Shown in pieces: positions 12,253 to 23,552 of a stretch of DNA of 64,000 bases. The number at the start of each line of letters is the position of its first letter. Within the stretch, counting starts at the first letter, position 1. Location: NCBI GenBank assembly GCA_963978545.1, contig OZ021724.1, positions 95,463,792 through 95,527,791 on the forward strand, given 5' to 3'. The position numbers and the translations under genes are program-made. Under the pieces are notes generated by a model. The model saw only the letters and a list, made by a program, of their open reading frames with translations. It was not told where the DNA came from and did not search any database. The stretch comes from Linyphia triangularis. Lineage: Eukaryota; Arthropoda; Arachnida; Araneae; Linyphiidae.

Positions 12253-12910
12253 AGCATTGCTAGCTGCGTAGGCCCGCGTTGCAGAAATCTGTCAATATAT
12301 ATAAGTCCGAGCTTTTGAAGCTCAGACTCGCTTCACTAGCTGAAAGATTAATTGTTCTCAAGCTCGTTTCATTCGCTAAAAGTGTCATTGCTGTGGAAGC
12401 AAAGGCTCGCTTTCCCTCTAATAGGTTCATTTCTGAGAAAACATAGATTAGCTTTGCTCACTTAAAGGTAAGCATCAGCTCGCTTCGCTTGCAACGTAAA
12501 CCCTTATTATTCGAGCAATCCACCTCCTTCGTCCCCTTTCCCCAAAAATTATTTAACATTCTGTTTGTGAAAAGCAAAATTAGAAATGCAGAACTACTTA
12601 TGTCTAAAATTCAAAAGTTCTAAGCTTATTGGAAGACTAAATAGAAACTTTAAGAAATTGAAAACTAACTAAAATTTTAACATTATGCTTGACGAAGGTT
12701 CTAGTATTAGAAGGCCAAAATTATTTATGTTGAAAATTTCAGCATTTTACGCCTATTAGATGTCGTTTTGTAAGAAAAACTTAATTTTAAAAAAAAATAC
12801 TTTAAAAAAACTACTCGAAATTTAAACATTCTATTAATAAAAAAAAAAAAAAAAATAGAAGGTCAAAACTACTTTTGTTATAAATTTCAATCATATTAGA
12901 ACACGTATTG
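12253..12910. mobile_element. Helitron-family module, copy 2
   Basis: GC-richer text with 'gctcgctttccctc'-like repeats and 'tcattgctgtggaagc' (12300-12540) leads into about three units of the 130-148-bp minisatellite (landmarks near 12565, 12708 and 12858). The same two-part layout occurs at 7430-8660 and 23553-24600. No helicase relic or clear terminus is visible here. Confidence 0.6.
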
Positions 12911-14324
12911 GAAATTACTTTTCAGAGTCTTAAACAGACAAGCAAGATCCACAGACTCCCTGCTTAATTATTATATATTATTGTTAGTATTTATTTCAAT
13001 TATTTTTTGTGTTTTTACAAGAAATAAGCTGTGCTTCATTACCTTCACTACAGTACATTCTAAAAATGTCTTATTATTGTAATTTAGCATGATCGTAAAA
13101 ATAGACATCAGATACTCTTTTTTAAAGTGTTCTAAAACCGCTATAAAGAAAGTAAAAAACATATTTTTTCATATTTATTAGTAATGGCATTTATATTTTT
13201 CTGAAGAAAAGTTAGCAAAACATGCAATCACTAAATAAAAAATGTATCACGACTGCTGAAGAAAGCACTATTTGGCAAACCAAGTGGATCAGTAATATTC
13301 CTTTCAAAACCAATAAGCCTTCCAAAAATCCTAATAATAAGGCTCAGCTATTAATCGTCCTTGCACAGTTAGTTTTAACGATAAAATAGTTTCAGACATT
13401 CTTTTTCTTTCAGAAATCTTACTTATATAGTCCCAATTAAATGTACTTCGAATTTCACTCGTATCTCTGAATTATAAATGGTTAAAGATAATCACCCTTC
13501 AAATCACTCAGCACTAATTGATTGTTCAACAATGATTTATTTTTCCTGTGAATATTCACACTGCACTGAAACAAATGGTTTTCTATATCTGGTTTTAAGT
13601 AGACTATACCAGGCTGGATAACTAAGAAGAAACTATTTACAAGTGAGCATACATAAAATACAAGATAAAAAATATACACAATGACTACTTTCCAATTATT
13701 CTTCTCTGGTCTTTCCTCCATGCGTCTTTAGCGCATATGATTACAGTCTAAAATAGGATTTACAAGTGAAAATATAAAGCATTATCACAAGATTATAAGT
13801 CCAACTTTCTATAATTCTTTGGTGCCTGTCCTCATCTCGTTCAGAAATTTGATGATAAGTCCAGAGAGTAAATGATTTGATGAATGCATACTAAATTCCT
13901 GTTTATCTAACACAGTACACCATGGTGCATTGGTCACATATTTCTCATGAAGATGATTTTTTTCTCCAGACAACAAGCATCTTAATCTTGAAGATGAGTG
14001 TAGGTCCACGGTGATCATTACTCATCTTGTTCTTGAGGGGATCAAGTTAAAGAAGATAAGCATTGGATATAAAGTCATTCCATGTTGACCTATTTTTTGA
14101 AGAGGAGACCATGGTACGAATTCTTCAACATAACCTTGAATGTAAACGATGAATGGGAGTGGAGATCTATCAAACTGAGATGTAATCTTGAACTTCCGTT
14201 GAATAAGACTGATTCAACCTTAAAGTTTCGAAGCATCTTGTTCTCGATAGTTTGCATAGCCAGATTAGCGCACGACCACCAATTTCCTCTTTCAGAATCC
14301 TCCTTTGGAGCATGGTTGAAATCC
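12911..14324. other. Downstream flank / 3' UTR region of gene 1
   Basis: This lies 3' of the minus-strand gene at 14325-14675. The closest canonical AATAAA on that strand that I can see is at 13541-13536, about 790 nt past the stop, so the transcript end is not settled. Open frames at 13482-13721, 13809-14018 and 14082-14402 show no family features and are probably UTR or spacer. Confidence 0.35.
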
Positions 14325-14675
14325 TTATCTTCTCATCCATCCGCCATGCATCTCTGGCGTGTAGCCATACTGTCCCATATTAGCATCATGGCTGGCGAAT
14401 GAATGCATCATTCCCATGCCATGGGGGGCATAACCACCTCCGCTACCATGTTGTTGCTGCTGCTGCTTGCCCATCTCGCCGATCAACTTGATGGCCAGCC
14501 CTGCTGCCAGTAGTCCTGCCGCCGCCATGGCTCCACTACCTCCACCTCCGTTACTCTTGAATATGAGCATGGGCCCATGGTGCATGGCGTCACCCGGACA
14601 TGTTATTATTGCTACAAGGACCCAGCCGGCGAAGAACTGGAAGATGCTCATGGAGGACGGTTTGGGGATCTTCAT
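14325..14675 (-). CDS. Secreted Gly/Met/His-rich small protein (paralogue 1)
   Basis: This encodes 116 aa ending in TAA at 14327-14325. Residues 9-30 form a hydrophobic segment (start could be Met1 or Met9) ending CPGDA, a plausible signal-peptidase site. Next come a Gly run (43-46), then 'LLAAGLAIKLIGEMGK' (55-70), which matches the conserved helix of the two other window paralogues. A Q5 tract (71-75) and a Gly/His/Met/Tyr-rich tail finish the protein. The region is much GC-richer than its surroundings. A 3' splice site (T-rich tract then 'ttcttgtag') ends at 14697, leaving 21 nt of 5' UTR before the ATG. There are no Cys pairs or enzyme motifs. Function is unknown; a secreted matrix or structural role is inferred from composition. 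It is the most diverged of the three, lacking the VPV block and the MMD terminus. Confidence 0.8.
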   Translation of the reverse strand: MKIPKPSSMSIFQFFAGWVLVAIITCPGDAMHHGPMLIFKSNGGGGSGAMAAAGLLAAGLAIKLIGEMGKQQQQQHGSGGGYAPHGMGMMHSFASHDANMGQYGYTPEMHGGWMRR

Positions 14676-14695
14676 TTTTAGAAGTGGGTGGTATG

Positions 14696-14712
14696 GCTAC
14701 AAGAATAAAAGA
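14696..14712 (-). other. Predicted 3' splice site before gene 1
   Basis: The minus strand reads a pyrimidine-rich tract, then 'attcttgtag' and exon 'CCATACC'. The AG is at 14698-14697. It implies a non-coding first exon upstream that I could not locate. Confidence 0.6.
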
Positions 14713-14972
14713 TTTGGTTAAAAAATTGTCAGCATTATGCATTATTGCTGAAAAGTAAAAAAATATCTCCCAAGTATGTTTTCGTAATGGCCCTATCGTA
14801 ATGACGAAAACACGCCAAGTACTTGCTATATAAGACATGGATGCTACAAAAAACAAGTACGTATCTGATTTTAAATAAATTTGCTATTGAGCATCTTAAA
14901 AAATAATATAAATTGATTATTTGAAATGCTTGTGCAATACAAATAACAGATACAACTCCTAGACACCAGAGA

Positions 14973-15365
14973 TCTCTTTTGTCTAGTGGATAGAGTACCT
15001 GGCTGGGAAACAAAAGGTCGCACGATCGATCTCCAGCGACCTCAAAAAAAGCTTTTACGTTTTACTAGTGACTGTCGGACAGCTGAATCATGCTGCCATA
15101 TATCGGAACCTTCTGAAAATACTGCACGACTTCCACACAATCATCTCGGCATTTTTGGCGACTCACTGCCAAACAGCAGGCAACCTCCGGCGACTTACTG
15201 CCGGGCAATCAGTGACTCACTGCCCCACGCGCTCAACTCACGCGCAGGCAACTCAATCGTTAGTCCCTTCGCGACTCTCTTGGAAGAGGGCTAGGGGTTC
15301 GAGTATCTGGCTGGGAGACCAAAGGTCTAATGATCGATACCCAACGACCGCAAAAAAAAAAAAAC
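14973..15365 (+). mobile_element. tRNA-derived SINE heads, two partial copies
   Basis: At 14978-15050 'tctagtggatagagtacctgg' has an A-box-like layout, and 'cgcacgatcgatctcc' sits where a B box would be, followed by an A run. A second, shorter copy at 15300-15348 repeats 'gagtatctggctgggagacc', 'aaaggtctaatgatcgat' and 'acccaacgacc' and ends in A13. Between them is a GC-rich segment with recurring 'gactcactgcc' blocks. Both are too diverged at the stems to call as tRNA genes. The two heads suggest a SINE dimer or two insertions. Confidence 0.6.
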
Positions 15366-16009
15366 ATACGTTTTAAGCTCTTTGATACCTTATGATAAGA
15401 ATTGAATTTTGAGTAATAATTCAAATCGTAGGGGAAAGCATATTCTTTAGAAGAAAAAGAAAGAAAAAAAATGTTTGTTATCAAATAAAATGGTTGTAGT
15501 CTTAGAAGTTTATGTTTTTGTAACGAACACTACTTCACATGAACAATTTGTTTTGATATCCCAAACTTTCTCATAGCTGATTATATGCTTTTTCAAATAT
15601 ACTATTAAATAACAATTGTTTCGGATGGGGCTTGCTTCCGAATTGCTTCGGACAGAAGTTTGTATATTTTAGCAGAAGTAGTTAATTATTTTTCCCCCGT
15701 TACCAGATATAACTGTTCAAAAAAATATTAAATAACAGAAAAATTTCTTTAAAAAAAATACTTGCTGCTCATTAAATAAAGCGATACTGTAAAATAAAAA
15801 TAAAAATAAAAAAATACTTGGAGGCTCCCCCCTACTCGTAACCCCCCCTCCCCCTACACTCTCCAACACTGGGTCTTCGCTCTCTTATTAGGTTTATCCA
15901 AAAGCTTTTAATGATAGATCACAGTTACATTAACAACACTCTGAAACAACAATGGTTTATTAAAAAATGTAAAGGAATAATATAACTCATAAAAACAGAG
16001 TTTTTAAAA
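15366..16009. other. Spacer, nothing recognised
   Basis: AT-rich with a C-rich patch near 15830-15860. No gene or shared repeat was found. Confidence 0.35.
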
Positions 16010-16450
16010 AATCCTTTACATGCATTGTCAAATTTTTATATTCATTAACATAGCGCCAATATCAAAAACATTTCTATCAGCAAAATGTGCTGTAAACTAT
16101 GTATCAAAATTTATTTATTAAAAATGAACGTGATTTATGCTCTCACATCCAAATATCACTTGTTTATTCTGATCGAAGTAATTTTATTATTTATTTATTA
16201 AAAACAAATTGGCAACATGAAAGAGTTTCAACAATGATCGGTTCAATGCTATCTTAACGCGATTGGATGACGGCAAGTTGGTTTATTAGTATTCCGTAAA
16301 AGCAATCTTTTAGTGACAGTAGCAGCCCCAAAATTTGATAGAATGCTTTGTCATTAACATCGAACCTATCTACCAAGTTTCAGCTTGATTGGATGACGGC
16401 AAGGGAGTGGATTAGGCCTCCGCAGATTCCCCTCCCATCGACAAACATAC
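16010..16450 (-). repeat. Dispersed repeat family A, copy 2 (longest)
   Basis: The reverse complement aligns with 21820-22460. It begins with the 'tcgatgg...ctgaggaggcctaat'-like block, has two 'gccgtcatccaat' blocks, then the AAAT run, the 'tttggatgtgagagcataaa' block and 'tttgctgatagaaatg'. Boundaries do not show obvious inverted repeats or a poly(A) tail, so I leave the class open. Confidence 0.7.
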
Positions 16451-16567
16451 ACACAAAATCGAAGTTAAGTTTGATGCAATTTATATCAAAAAAAGGTAAC
16501 GATATGACATAAAAGAAAATTAGTTTGAATTCGACTTTTTCGCAATTATTTCAACTGAACACTAATA

Positions 16568-17222
16568 AGACTGAGAGGCGACTGCAATTTTTGGACCTCA
16601 TCGAACATCATTCTGAATTTTTTATAGAAATTAGAGAAAAGTGAGTAGATTACGAATCCACTGGTATGCCGTGGCAAAAATGGCCGAAACTGGTCAAAAA
16701 TTGACTTTTAATAAGTTGAACTAAATCCAATTGCCAATAAAATGCGCCATAACTTGCCAAATAATGAGCATTTTTTTTTATTTGGTAACCCTCACTCTTT
16801 AATTTTCAATTAAGAAGGTTGCAGACGATTCAGATATCTGGCGACGGTCTACTTGCATCTATTAAAAGGGAGCCAAGTTGGCAAAAAATATTACGTCACT
16901 TATGACGTAACTGATCTCGCCAATTTGGCTTACCTTTAAAAGATATAAGTTTTCCGAGCCAAAGATCAGAAATCGTTTGCGCTTTTTCTCATTGCAAATC
17001 AAAATGAAGTGGGTTGCCAGACGAATAAGTTTGTTCTATTTTTGGCAAGTTACGACATATTTGGCAATCGGATTTAAGTTCAACTCATTCCAAGTCGATT
17101 ATTGATCAGTTTCGGCCATTTTTGCCACGGCAGACCAGTGAATTCCTAATCTACTAACTTTTCTCCAATTTTAATAAAAAATTCAGAATGATGTTCCAAA
17201 AATTGCAGTCGCCTCTCGGACT
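16568..17222. mobile_element. Palindromic foldback element, copy 1
   Basis: The whole 655 bp folds on itself. The left end 'AGACTGAGAGGCGACTGC' pairs with right end 'GCAGTCGCCTCTCGGACT', and the arms remain complementary to the middle ('tgccgtggcaaaaatggccg' against 'cggccatttttgccacggca'). The centre contains TTACGTCA-CTTA-TGACGTAA. There is no coding capacity. Copy 2 at 20299-20949 is the same element in the opposite orientation. Confidence 0.8.
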
Positions 17223-17436
17223 ATAAGGAAATAATTTGAAAGATTCAGTCCAAATACTTGGGGATTTACCTAATGAGGGGGCATTTTTGAAATGCATTGG
17301 TCATCATATGACACAATTTGGCTTGAAAGGAATTTTTAAACGAAAGTTTTTCAGCCATACAGTGGTCGATATGCTTAGTAAGATGGTAGTATCACAAATT
17401 AGAAGAGGACATATATTTTTAGATGTGCTGCTTTGA
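17223..17436 (+). other. ORF-like fragment of unknown origin
   Basis: An open stretch of about 66 codons, starting at a TTG rather than an ATG, follows the foldback element directly. Its composition (mixed charged and hydrophobic residues, 'LGDLPNEGAFLKCIGHHMTQ') looks more protein-like than the surrounding AT-driven frames, but I recognise no family. It may be a relic of a gene or element. Low confidence. Confidence 0.2.
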
Positions 17437-19088
17437 ATACATTAGCAATTACAGTGGCTTTGGAAGTATCACTGTCTCTTCAATAGACAATTTTCACCAA
17501 TTAAAAACAAGCAGACAGTTAATCAGTTGCTATAAAATACAACAGAATTCTTTAGATGTGATTAACCTTTTATTTCCTTAGATATGATAACTGCTAGAGA
17601 AAAAATATACATAGTATAATATTGTCTTGAATTGATAAAATGATTTTTGTATTCTATATTACTTGTTGTAAGTAGTAAAATTGACTCTTTGTGAACGAGT
17701 TGATTAGTTGAACTATTAGATTCTGGATTAAATGCGTATAAACGGTTGACGTTTAAAGAAGTACTACCGAACAGAATGCTCTGAGAAATGGAATCTGCAT
17801 TTACTAACTCTGAAATATATCTGAATAACTCTGAAATAAATTTGAATAACAACTCAGAATCACTCTGAAATAATTTTCAAACTTGATACAATTCATAAAC
17901 AAAATCGTATACACACTTGAAATAGGTGGATAATTCCCACATCCAATTGTGTACAAATTCTTTCAAAAAGATCTACTTGGTTTTCGTCATAGTAATGAGA
18001 ATTAGGAAATTCTTGCCATTGACTTTGATGTATTGAACCGACACTAATTATTTGAACCATTATATTGAAACGAAGTTAATAACCATCACAGGAACAGAAC
18101 GATTAAATAAAGAAACAGGTATACCAGAAGTACAGTGACGAGTTGAAGTTAAAACTATGATTCCATGTACAGATGTTGATAATGCCATATATGAATTGAA
18201 TAGTGTCATGTGTCACACTCATTAACAAATACTAAGAGGTTTCGTACACTAGGTAAAGAAAAGAACTGAAAAGAAGAAAAGAAAGAAAAGCCTGACCTTT
18301 TAAATGAAAAGAACCCCTTCACTCTTGATCCACCTTTGTGCAGTTAGACATCAGTTCTTATATTCATAATAGGTACAAATATTTGGTCGCTCTATTTATA
18401 GAAAACAATTTCCCAGGCTATTAGAATGGAAAAGAAGAAACTTCTAAGCGCTATAAGACTTAATATGCCCTGTATGTTTGAAAGACAACTACATCATTGG
18501 ATGACCTACGACACAAACGCTTTAATGAAACGTCGGCTGACAAAAATACGGCCATGTATTTTTACTTTAACTCAAAAATAGTCACTTCCTCTTACAGCAG
18601 CTACTGTTAAACATCGAAACTTTTTTAACTCGTTTCAAATCTAAAATCTACCTCATGACTGGTTTAGATATTTTTCAAAGAGATCAACTTATACCCATAA
18701 TAACTGACATCCAATCAGCATCATTCCACCTCTTGGATGTTTCTAGATACAAATACAAGATTAACTGCACTACTTTAATGTTCAATTGAAGTAACTGTAT
18801 GAAAAAAATTGTCAATTGATGGAAGTAATTGTGAAAAAAGTAGTTGAATGAAATTAGATTTTCTTTGTTTTACCATTATATATATTTTGGCCATAAATTA
18901 CATCAAACTACTATTTTTAAATATCAAAGTTGGTGGTATGAGTAGTTTTTGGCTTTCATGATTAAAATTTTTATAAAATATTACAAATTTTGTGTTTTTA
19001 TTAAAATTGTTTTAAAAGAAATTTTATATGTATGATAAATAACAGAAAAAGAAAACTTTAAATTTATGATTTTAAAAGCAATCGAAAC
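17437..19088. other. Spacer between foldback copies
   Basis: No intact gene. A run at 18240-18300 is purine-rich. Some stretches at 18450-18760 look weakly coding but are closed by stops in all frames. Confidence 0.3.
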
Positions 19089-19472
19089 AAACAAACAAAA
19101 AATACTTTTTAATTCTATTACAGTGAAATAGTTGTTTCAACATGGACTATTTCTACTTGATAACGTTAAGCATTAAAAAACTCTTTCATTTAGTACATTT
19201 TTCATAGAAATCGGAGCCCTGAAGTATTAATTATAGACATTTTATTATTACGAGAGGAATTTAAGACGGAGCCAAATGGCAAACAAACAAAAAATACTTT
19301 TTAATTCTATTACAGTGAAATAGTTGTTTCAACATGGACTATTTCTACTTGATAACGTTAAGCATTAAAAAACTCTTTCATTTAGTACATTTTTCATAGA
19401 AATCGGAGCCCTGAAGTATTAATTATAGACATTTTATTATTACGAGAGGAATTTAAGACGGAGCCAAATGGC
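19089..19472. repeat. Perfect 192-bp tandem duplication
   Basis: Unit 1 (19089-19280) and unit 2 (19281-19472) appear identical base for base, from 'aaacaaacaaaaaatac' to 'gagccaaatggc'. The lack of divergence in a region otherwise full of old repeats implies a very recent event, or an assembly duplication. Confidence 0.9.
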
Positions 19473-19960
19473 CAATATGGTGGTCTACCATTACTTATAT
19501 TTCCTAGACTTTTGATTTGTTGTTCAGGACATTTTTCTGAATAAAAAATTCTTTTGTTGCAATCTATTTAATGCTTGGCTTTTTTTTAACTCTAAAATGA
19601 CTGGACTACAATCTAAACAAGCAAATAAAAGTATTTTTAATGCTATTACTATCAAAAGTTATTTAAATAGGATATGTTTCTAGTTGATAGATTAAGTATT
19701 AAAAACCCTTTCATTTGATACATATGTAAAGGGAATCGGAGCCCTGTAGCAGTAATTATTGGCATTTTACTATTACCGCAGAAATTCAAGATGGTGGCTA
19801 ATATGGTGGCCTTCCGCCACTTAGATTTTTCTAGACTTTTGATATGTTGTTCAGGACTATTTTCTTAATCGGAAAATGCGAAAAAAAACTTTTGTTCCAA
19901 TTTGAATGAGATTCGGCTGTTTTTGGCCCTGGTTTGACTGGGTTATTATAATCCAAATAA
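19473..19960. repeat. Older diverged copy of the 192-bp duplicated sequence
   Basis: Bases about 19618-19960 match 19281-19560 at an offset of roughly 330 bp. Shared blocks are 'atcggagccctg', 'agtattaaaaa...ctttcattt', 'ccaatatggtgg' (as 'gctaatatggtgg') and 'gacttttgatatgttgttc'. So an old direct duplication of about 330 bp preceded the fresh 192-bp one. Confidence 0.7.
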
Positions 19961-20298
19961 AATGCCCGAATAATATGAGGATGAGGAACGTAGTAGAAAC
20001 AGCATTTCGTTGGTAATGATGTTGGCATTGATGATATTGACAAGAATATGCACTCCTTGACACTTGCTAAGGAACAGTTACATTTTTCGGAATAATTAAT
20101 ACATTGATTGGAGAAAAGAAACTAAGTACATATATAGTAGAAACAGTGTGCATTTAGTATAAGTAAAACAATTCAGTCGCGAAATGAAATGCCAAGTGTA
20201 CAATGGGGGTATATGCAAAAGAATGGAGTGCCATTAATGTGCAGTTGTATAGATGTATTCACATTAAAAATCACACAACTCATGAAGTTGTACTTTTT

Positions 20299-20949
20299 AG
20301 TCCGAGAGGCGACTGCAATTTTTGAACTCCATCGAACATCATTCTGAATTTTTTATAGAAATTGAAGAAAAGTAAGTAGATAAGGAATCTACTGGTCTGC
20401 CGTGGCAAAAATGGCCGAAACTTATCAATAATCGACTTGGAATGAGTTGAACTATTGCCAAATATGTCATAACTTGCCAAAAATATAACAAACTTTTTCG
20501 TCTGGCAACCCACTGCATTTTGATTTTCAATGAGAAAAAGCGCAAACGATTTCTGATCTCTGGCTCGGAAAACTTATATCTTTTAAAAGTAAGACAAATT
20601 GGCGACATCAGTTACGTCATAAGTGACGTAATATTTTTTGCCAACTTGGCTCCCTTTTAATAGATGCAAGTAGACCGTCGCCAGATATCTGAATCGTCTG
20701 CAACCTTCTTAAGTGAAAATTGAAGTATGAGGGTTACCAAATAAAAAAAATGCTCATTATTTGGCAAGTTATGGCGCATTTGGCAATTGGATTTAGTTCA
20801 ACTATTTGAAAGTCGATTTTTGACTTGTTTCGGCCATTTTTGCCACGGCAGACAAGTGGATTCTTAATCTACTCACTTTTCTCTAATTTCTATAAAAAAT
20901 TCAGAATGATGTTCGATGGGGTCCAAAAATTGTAGTCGCCTCTCAGTCT
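20299..20949. mobile_element. Palindromic foldback element, copy 2 (inverted)
   Basis: This is the same family as 16568-17222 but reversed: its left end 'AGTCCGAGAGGCGACTGC' corresponds to the right end of copy 1. The CRE-like centre is retained ('ttacgtcataagtgacgtaa'). Both copies keep strongly paired arms. Confidence 0.8.
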
Positions 20950-21038
20950 ATTTAATGTGAGGTATGATCTCCCCTGTCATCAGTGTTTACTTGGCACTGT
21001 ATCCTCATACTTAACATGGGTTTCTTGATGAATTCTAG

Positions 21039-21440
21039 TGGCTAAATTGGTCATCCCACCTTTTGAACTGTTTGCAAGTGATGAAAAATTCCCAATACGT
21101 TAAATCTTTACACAATGCATATCGTAGAAGCGTCCTACACATGTTTGAAGAAATTTGGATTAGAAGAGTGATCTGGCTTACTTGTAAGAGTGATATTGAT
21201 ATTTTTAAATCGTTTATCCAAGGCAAAAGTGGAATAAAATTGGCCATAATTATCAATGAACACTATTTAGAAACTGATATTTCACAATTAAAGACTTGTC
21301 AAGGTCAAGTTAATATAATTACAGTGAAAAAGTCGAATTTAATTATCTTTTGCGCTCTTGGGGAGATTATTAAACCATCTCCACATATTGCACCTAAATA
21401 CCAAAAGAAAAGAAGAAAAAAAAATAACATTTCCGAATAA
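21039..21440 (+). other. ORF-like segment, possible gene relic or exon
   Basis: The frame is open from just after a TAG at 21036-21038 to a stop at 21440, about 133 codons. There is no ATG near its start, so if real it would be a 3' exon. The peptide has a mixed composition, a basic C-terminus (KKRRKKN) and no known motif. AATAAA signals follow near 21465. The upstream acceptor context is weak. It is unusually long for this AT content, but I cannot assign it. Confidence 0.25.
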
Positions 21441-21819
21441 TATTTCATTATAATTAAATATTTAAATAAATAACAAATGGTTGTTTTGTGCTAATCTTAT
21501 TTTACATAATAAAAGTACTTCGATTTAAATTGCATTTTAATTCGCAATATACAATTTTTTATTACAAATTATTTGTAAACAAAGGGCGAAGTGTACCACA
21601 ATTCATAACTATTCTATGCTATGTTTTCTAAGAGCGTGAACAAACATGAAGATAAAGCACTATAATATAACCTCAAATTCTAAAGATGCATGTGCAAATT
21701 TTTTAGTTTAAGTAACAAAATATATAATTATAATTTTTCGTCCGAAAGTTTTGGAATAATTGTCCTTTAAACTGCACACGTCGATTTTTAAAATCTTTAT
21801 ATTAACTTCAATTTTGTAA

Positions 21820-22460
21820 GTTTGTCGATGGCGGAAAATCTGAGGAGGCCTAATTTGTATCCTTGCCGTCATCCAATGGATCTGAAACTTGGCAGATAGA
21901 TTCGATGTAGATGACAATTCCCTCTATCAAATTTTGGTGGCTGTCCCTGTCACTAAAAGGTCGCTTTTACGGAATACTTATAAACCAACTGGTCGTCATC
22001 CAATCAAAATAGCATTTCACCGGTCATTGAAGAAACTCTTTCCTGTTGCTAAAATTGTTTTAATCAGAATAAATAAAAAGATAATGGAAAGGAATGCATA
22101 AATTCATTATGGAGTGAAGTCCTATCAATCTAACTTTGCGTTGAGTAGTAACGCTGTAAGTGAAAGAATTTTAACCAATCATTATTGAAACTCTTCCTGT
22201 TGCCAAAATTGTTTTAATAAATAAATAAATAAATAAATAAAATTATTTTTATCAGAATAAATAAAAGATATTTGGATGTCGATGCATAAATTCACATCCA
22301 TTTTAATGAATAAATTTTAAAAAGTAGTTTGCCGCACATTTTGCTGATAGAAATTTTTTAATACTTAAAATTAGATGCAAACACCAAGCACACGCTGTTT
22401 ATTGAATCGGCGCTGTGTTATTGAATATAAAAATTGTCAATGCATATAAAGGATACTCTA
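21820..22460 (+). repeat. Dispersed repeat family A, copy 3 with internal partial duplication
   Basis: It starts with 'gtttgtcgatgg' and 'gaggaggcctaattt', and has the two 'gtcatccaat' blocks. It then contains the '...cctgttg(c)...aaaattgttttaat' segment twice (about 22020-22080 and 22180-22225). The second is followed by an AAAT run, 'tttggatgtcgatgcataaa' and 'tttgctgatagaaat'. Copy 2 has only one such segment. Confidence 0.7.
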
Positions 22461-23552
22461 TATTAAAAACTTTGTCTTTATGGGTTATATTATTATCAAT
22501 TCAAATATATTTAAAAAATATTTAAAATGTATTAAGATATATTATTCAAAATATATTTAAGAATATATTAAGAATATTTAAGAAAATGCATCTAATTAAA
22601 AATCATGAACATAATTTAAATTAATCAACATCCAATCAATAAAAATATTTTTAAAAGACTAAAGAAGTTACCTGTTATTGCAACCTTGTCTACAGATCAG
22701 AAAAGACCTTACTTGTAAGGAAGGTGAAACATAAAGCTGTCATATTTCAGCTGCTTCCCTATTTATATGAAGCAGCATTCTTTATGACGATGTCGGAACT
22801 GTTATACTTCCGATAGGAAGAAAAAAAAAAAACTTTATCATTCACCTTCGCTATATTACTTTCCCGTTTTCGATCATGCAATTATAAGTCGCAAACTAAC
22901 TGCGATTTTTTTTTTATGTTTCCGATTCAGGAAGAAAACGATCGGAAGTCTTAATTTTACGAGGAAGAATTGGGGACAAGCCTAGTTTAACTTGCCCGAT
23001 TCATAAATTGCATCCCCGTTTCACGTCATTAAATTTTCAGAAGTTTAGTTTTTATTTGTTATTTATGTGGGATAAAAATGCGACAGTGAAGATTTGAAGG
23101 GAATTATTAATATGCGTTTGGACTTGTTATTGACTGAATTATTTCTTTGTGTTTTCATGTTTCGCTCTGTTTGCACTTGTGATTTCGGCCACCTTTTAAC
23201 TATTTGATGAATTTTTTAAATGTCTATCTTTCTATTTCAACAATAACTCTTCATTTTGAAAGAAAATGACTTCCTTTGAAAACTTTAGTTAAATAACTGA
23301 AATACAACCACTTTATTTTTATAAAAGTAATTTTTAATTTCTAAGGAAGTTTATTAATTCATAACAATTTGACTTATATCAAAATAATGGCTATGCAAGA
23401 TTCAACTTTCAATTGTATACTTTTATTAATTTCGCTCTGTTACACACTGATTTAATGTTCGTAATATAAAACATCATACTCAAATTTTATTGTTAGTTTT
23501 ATTAAAAATTAGCTGAATATCATGTGTAATTTTTTAACAAACTGAGTGGCCT
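22461..23552. other. Spacer, nothing recognised
   Basis: AT-rich. No intact frame, inverted repeat or shared repeat was identified. Confidence 0.35.

Noticed and set aside
14980..15050. Functional tRNA gene
   Set aside because: A- and B-box-like blocks are present but acceptor and T stems do not pair convincingly, and a second partial copy with an A-tail lies next to it.
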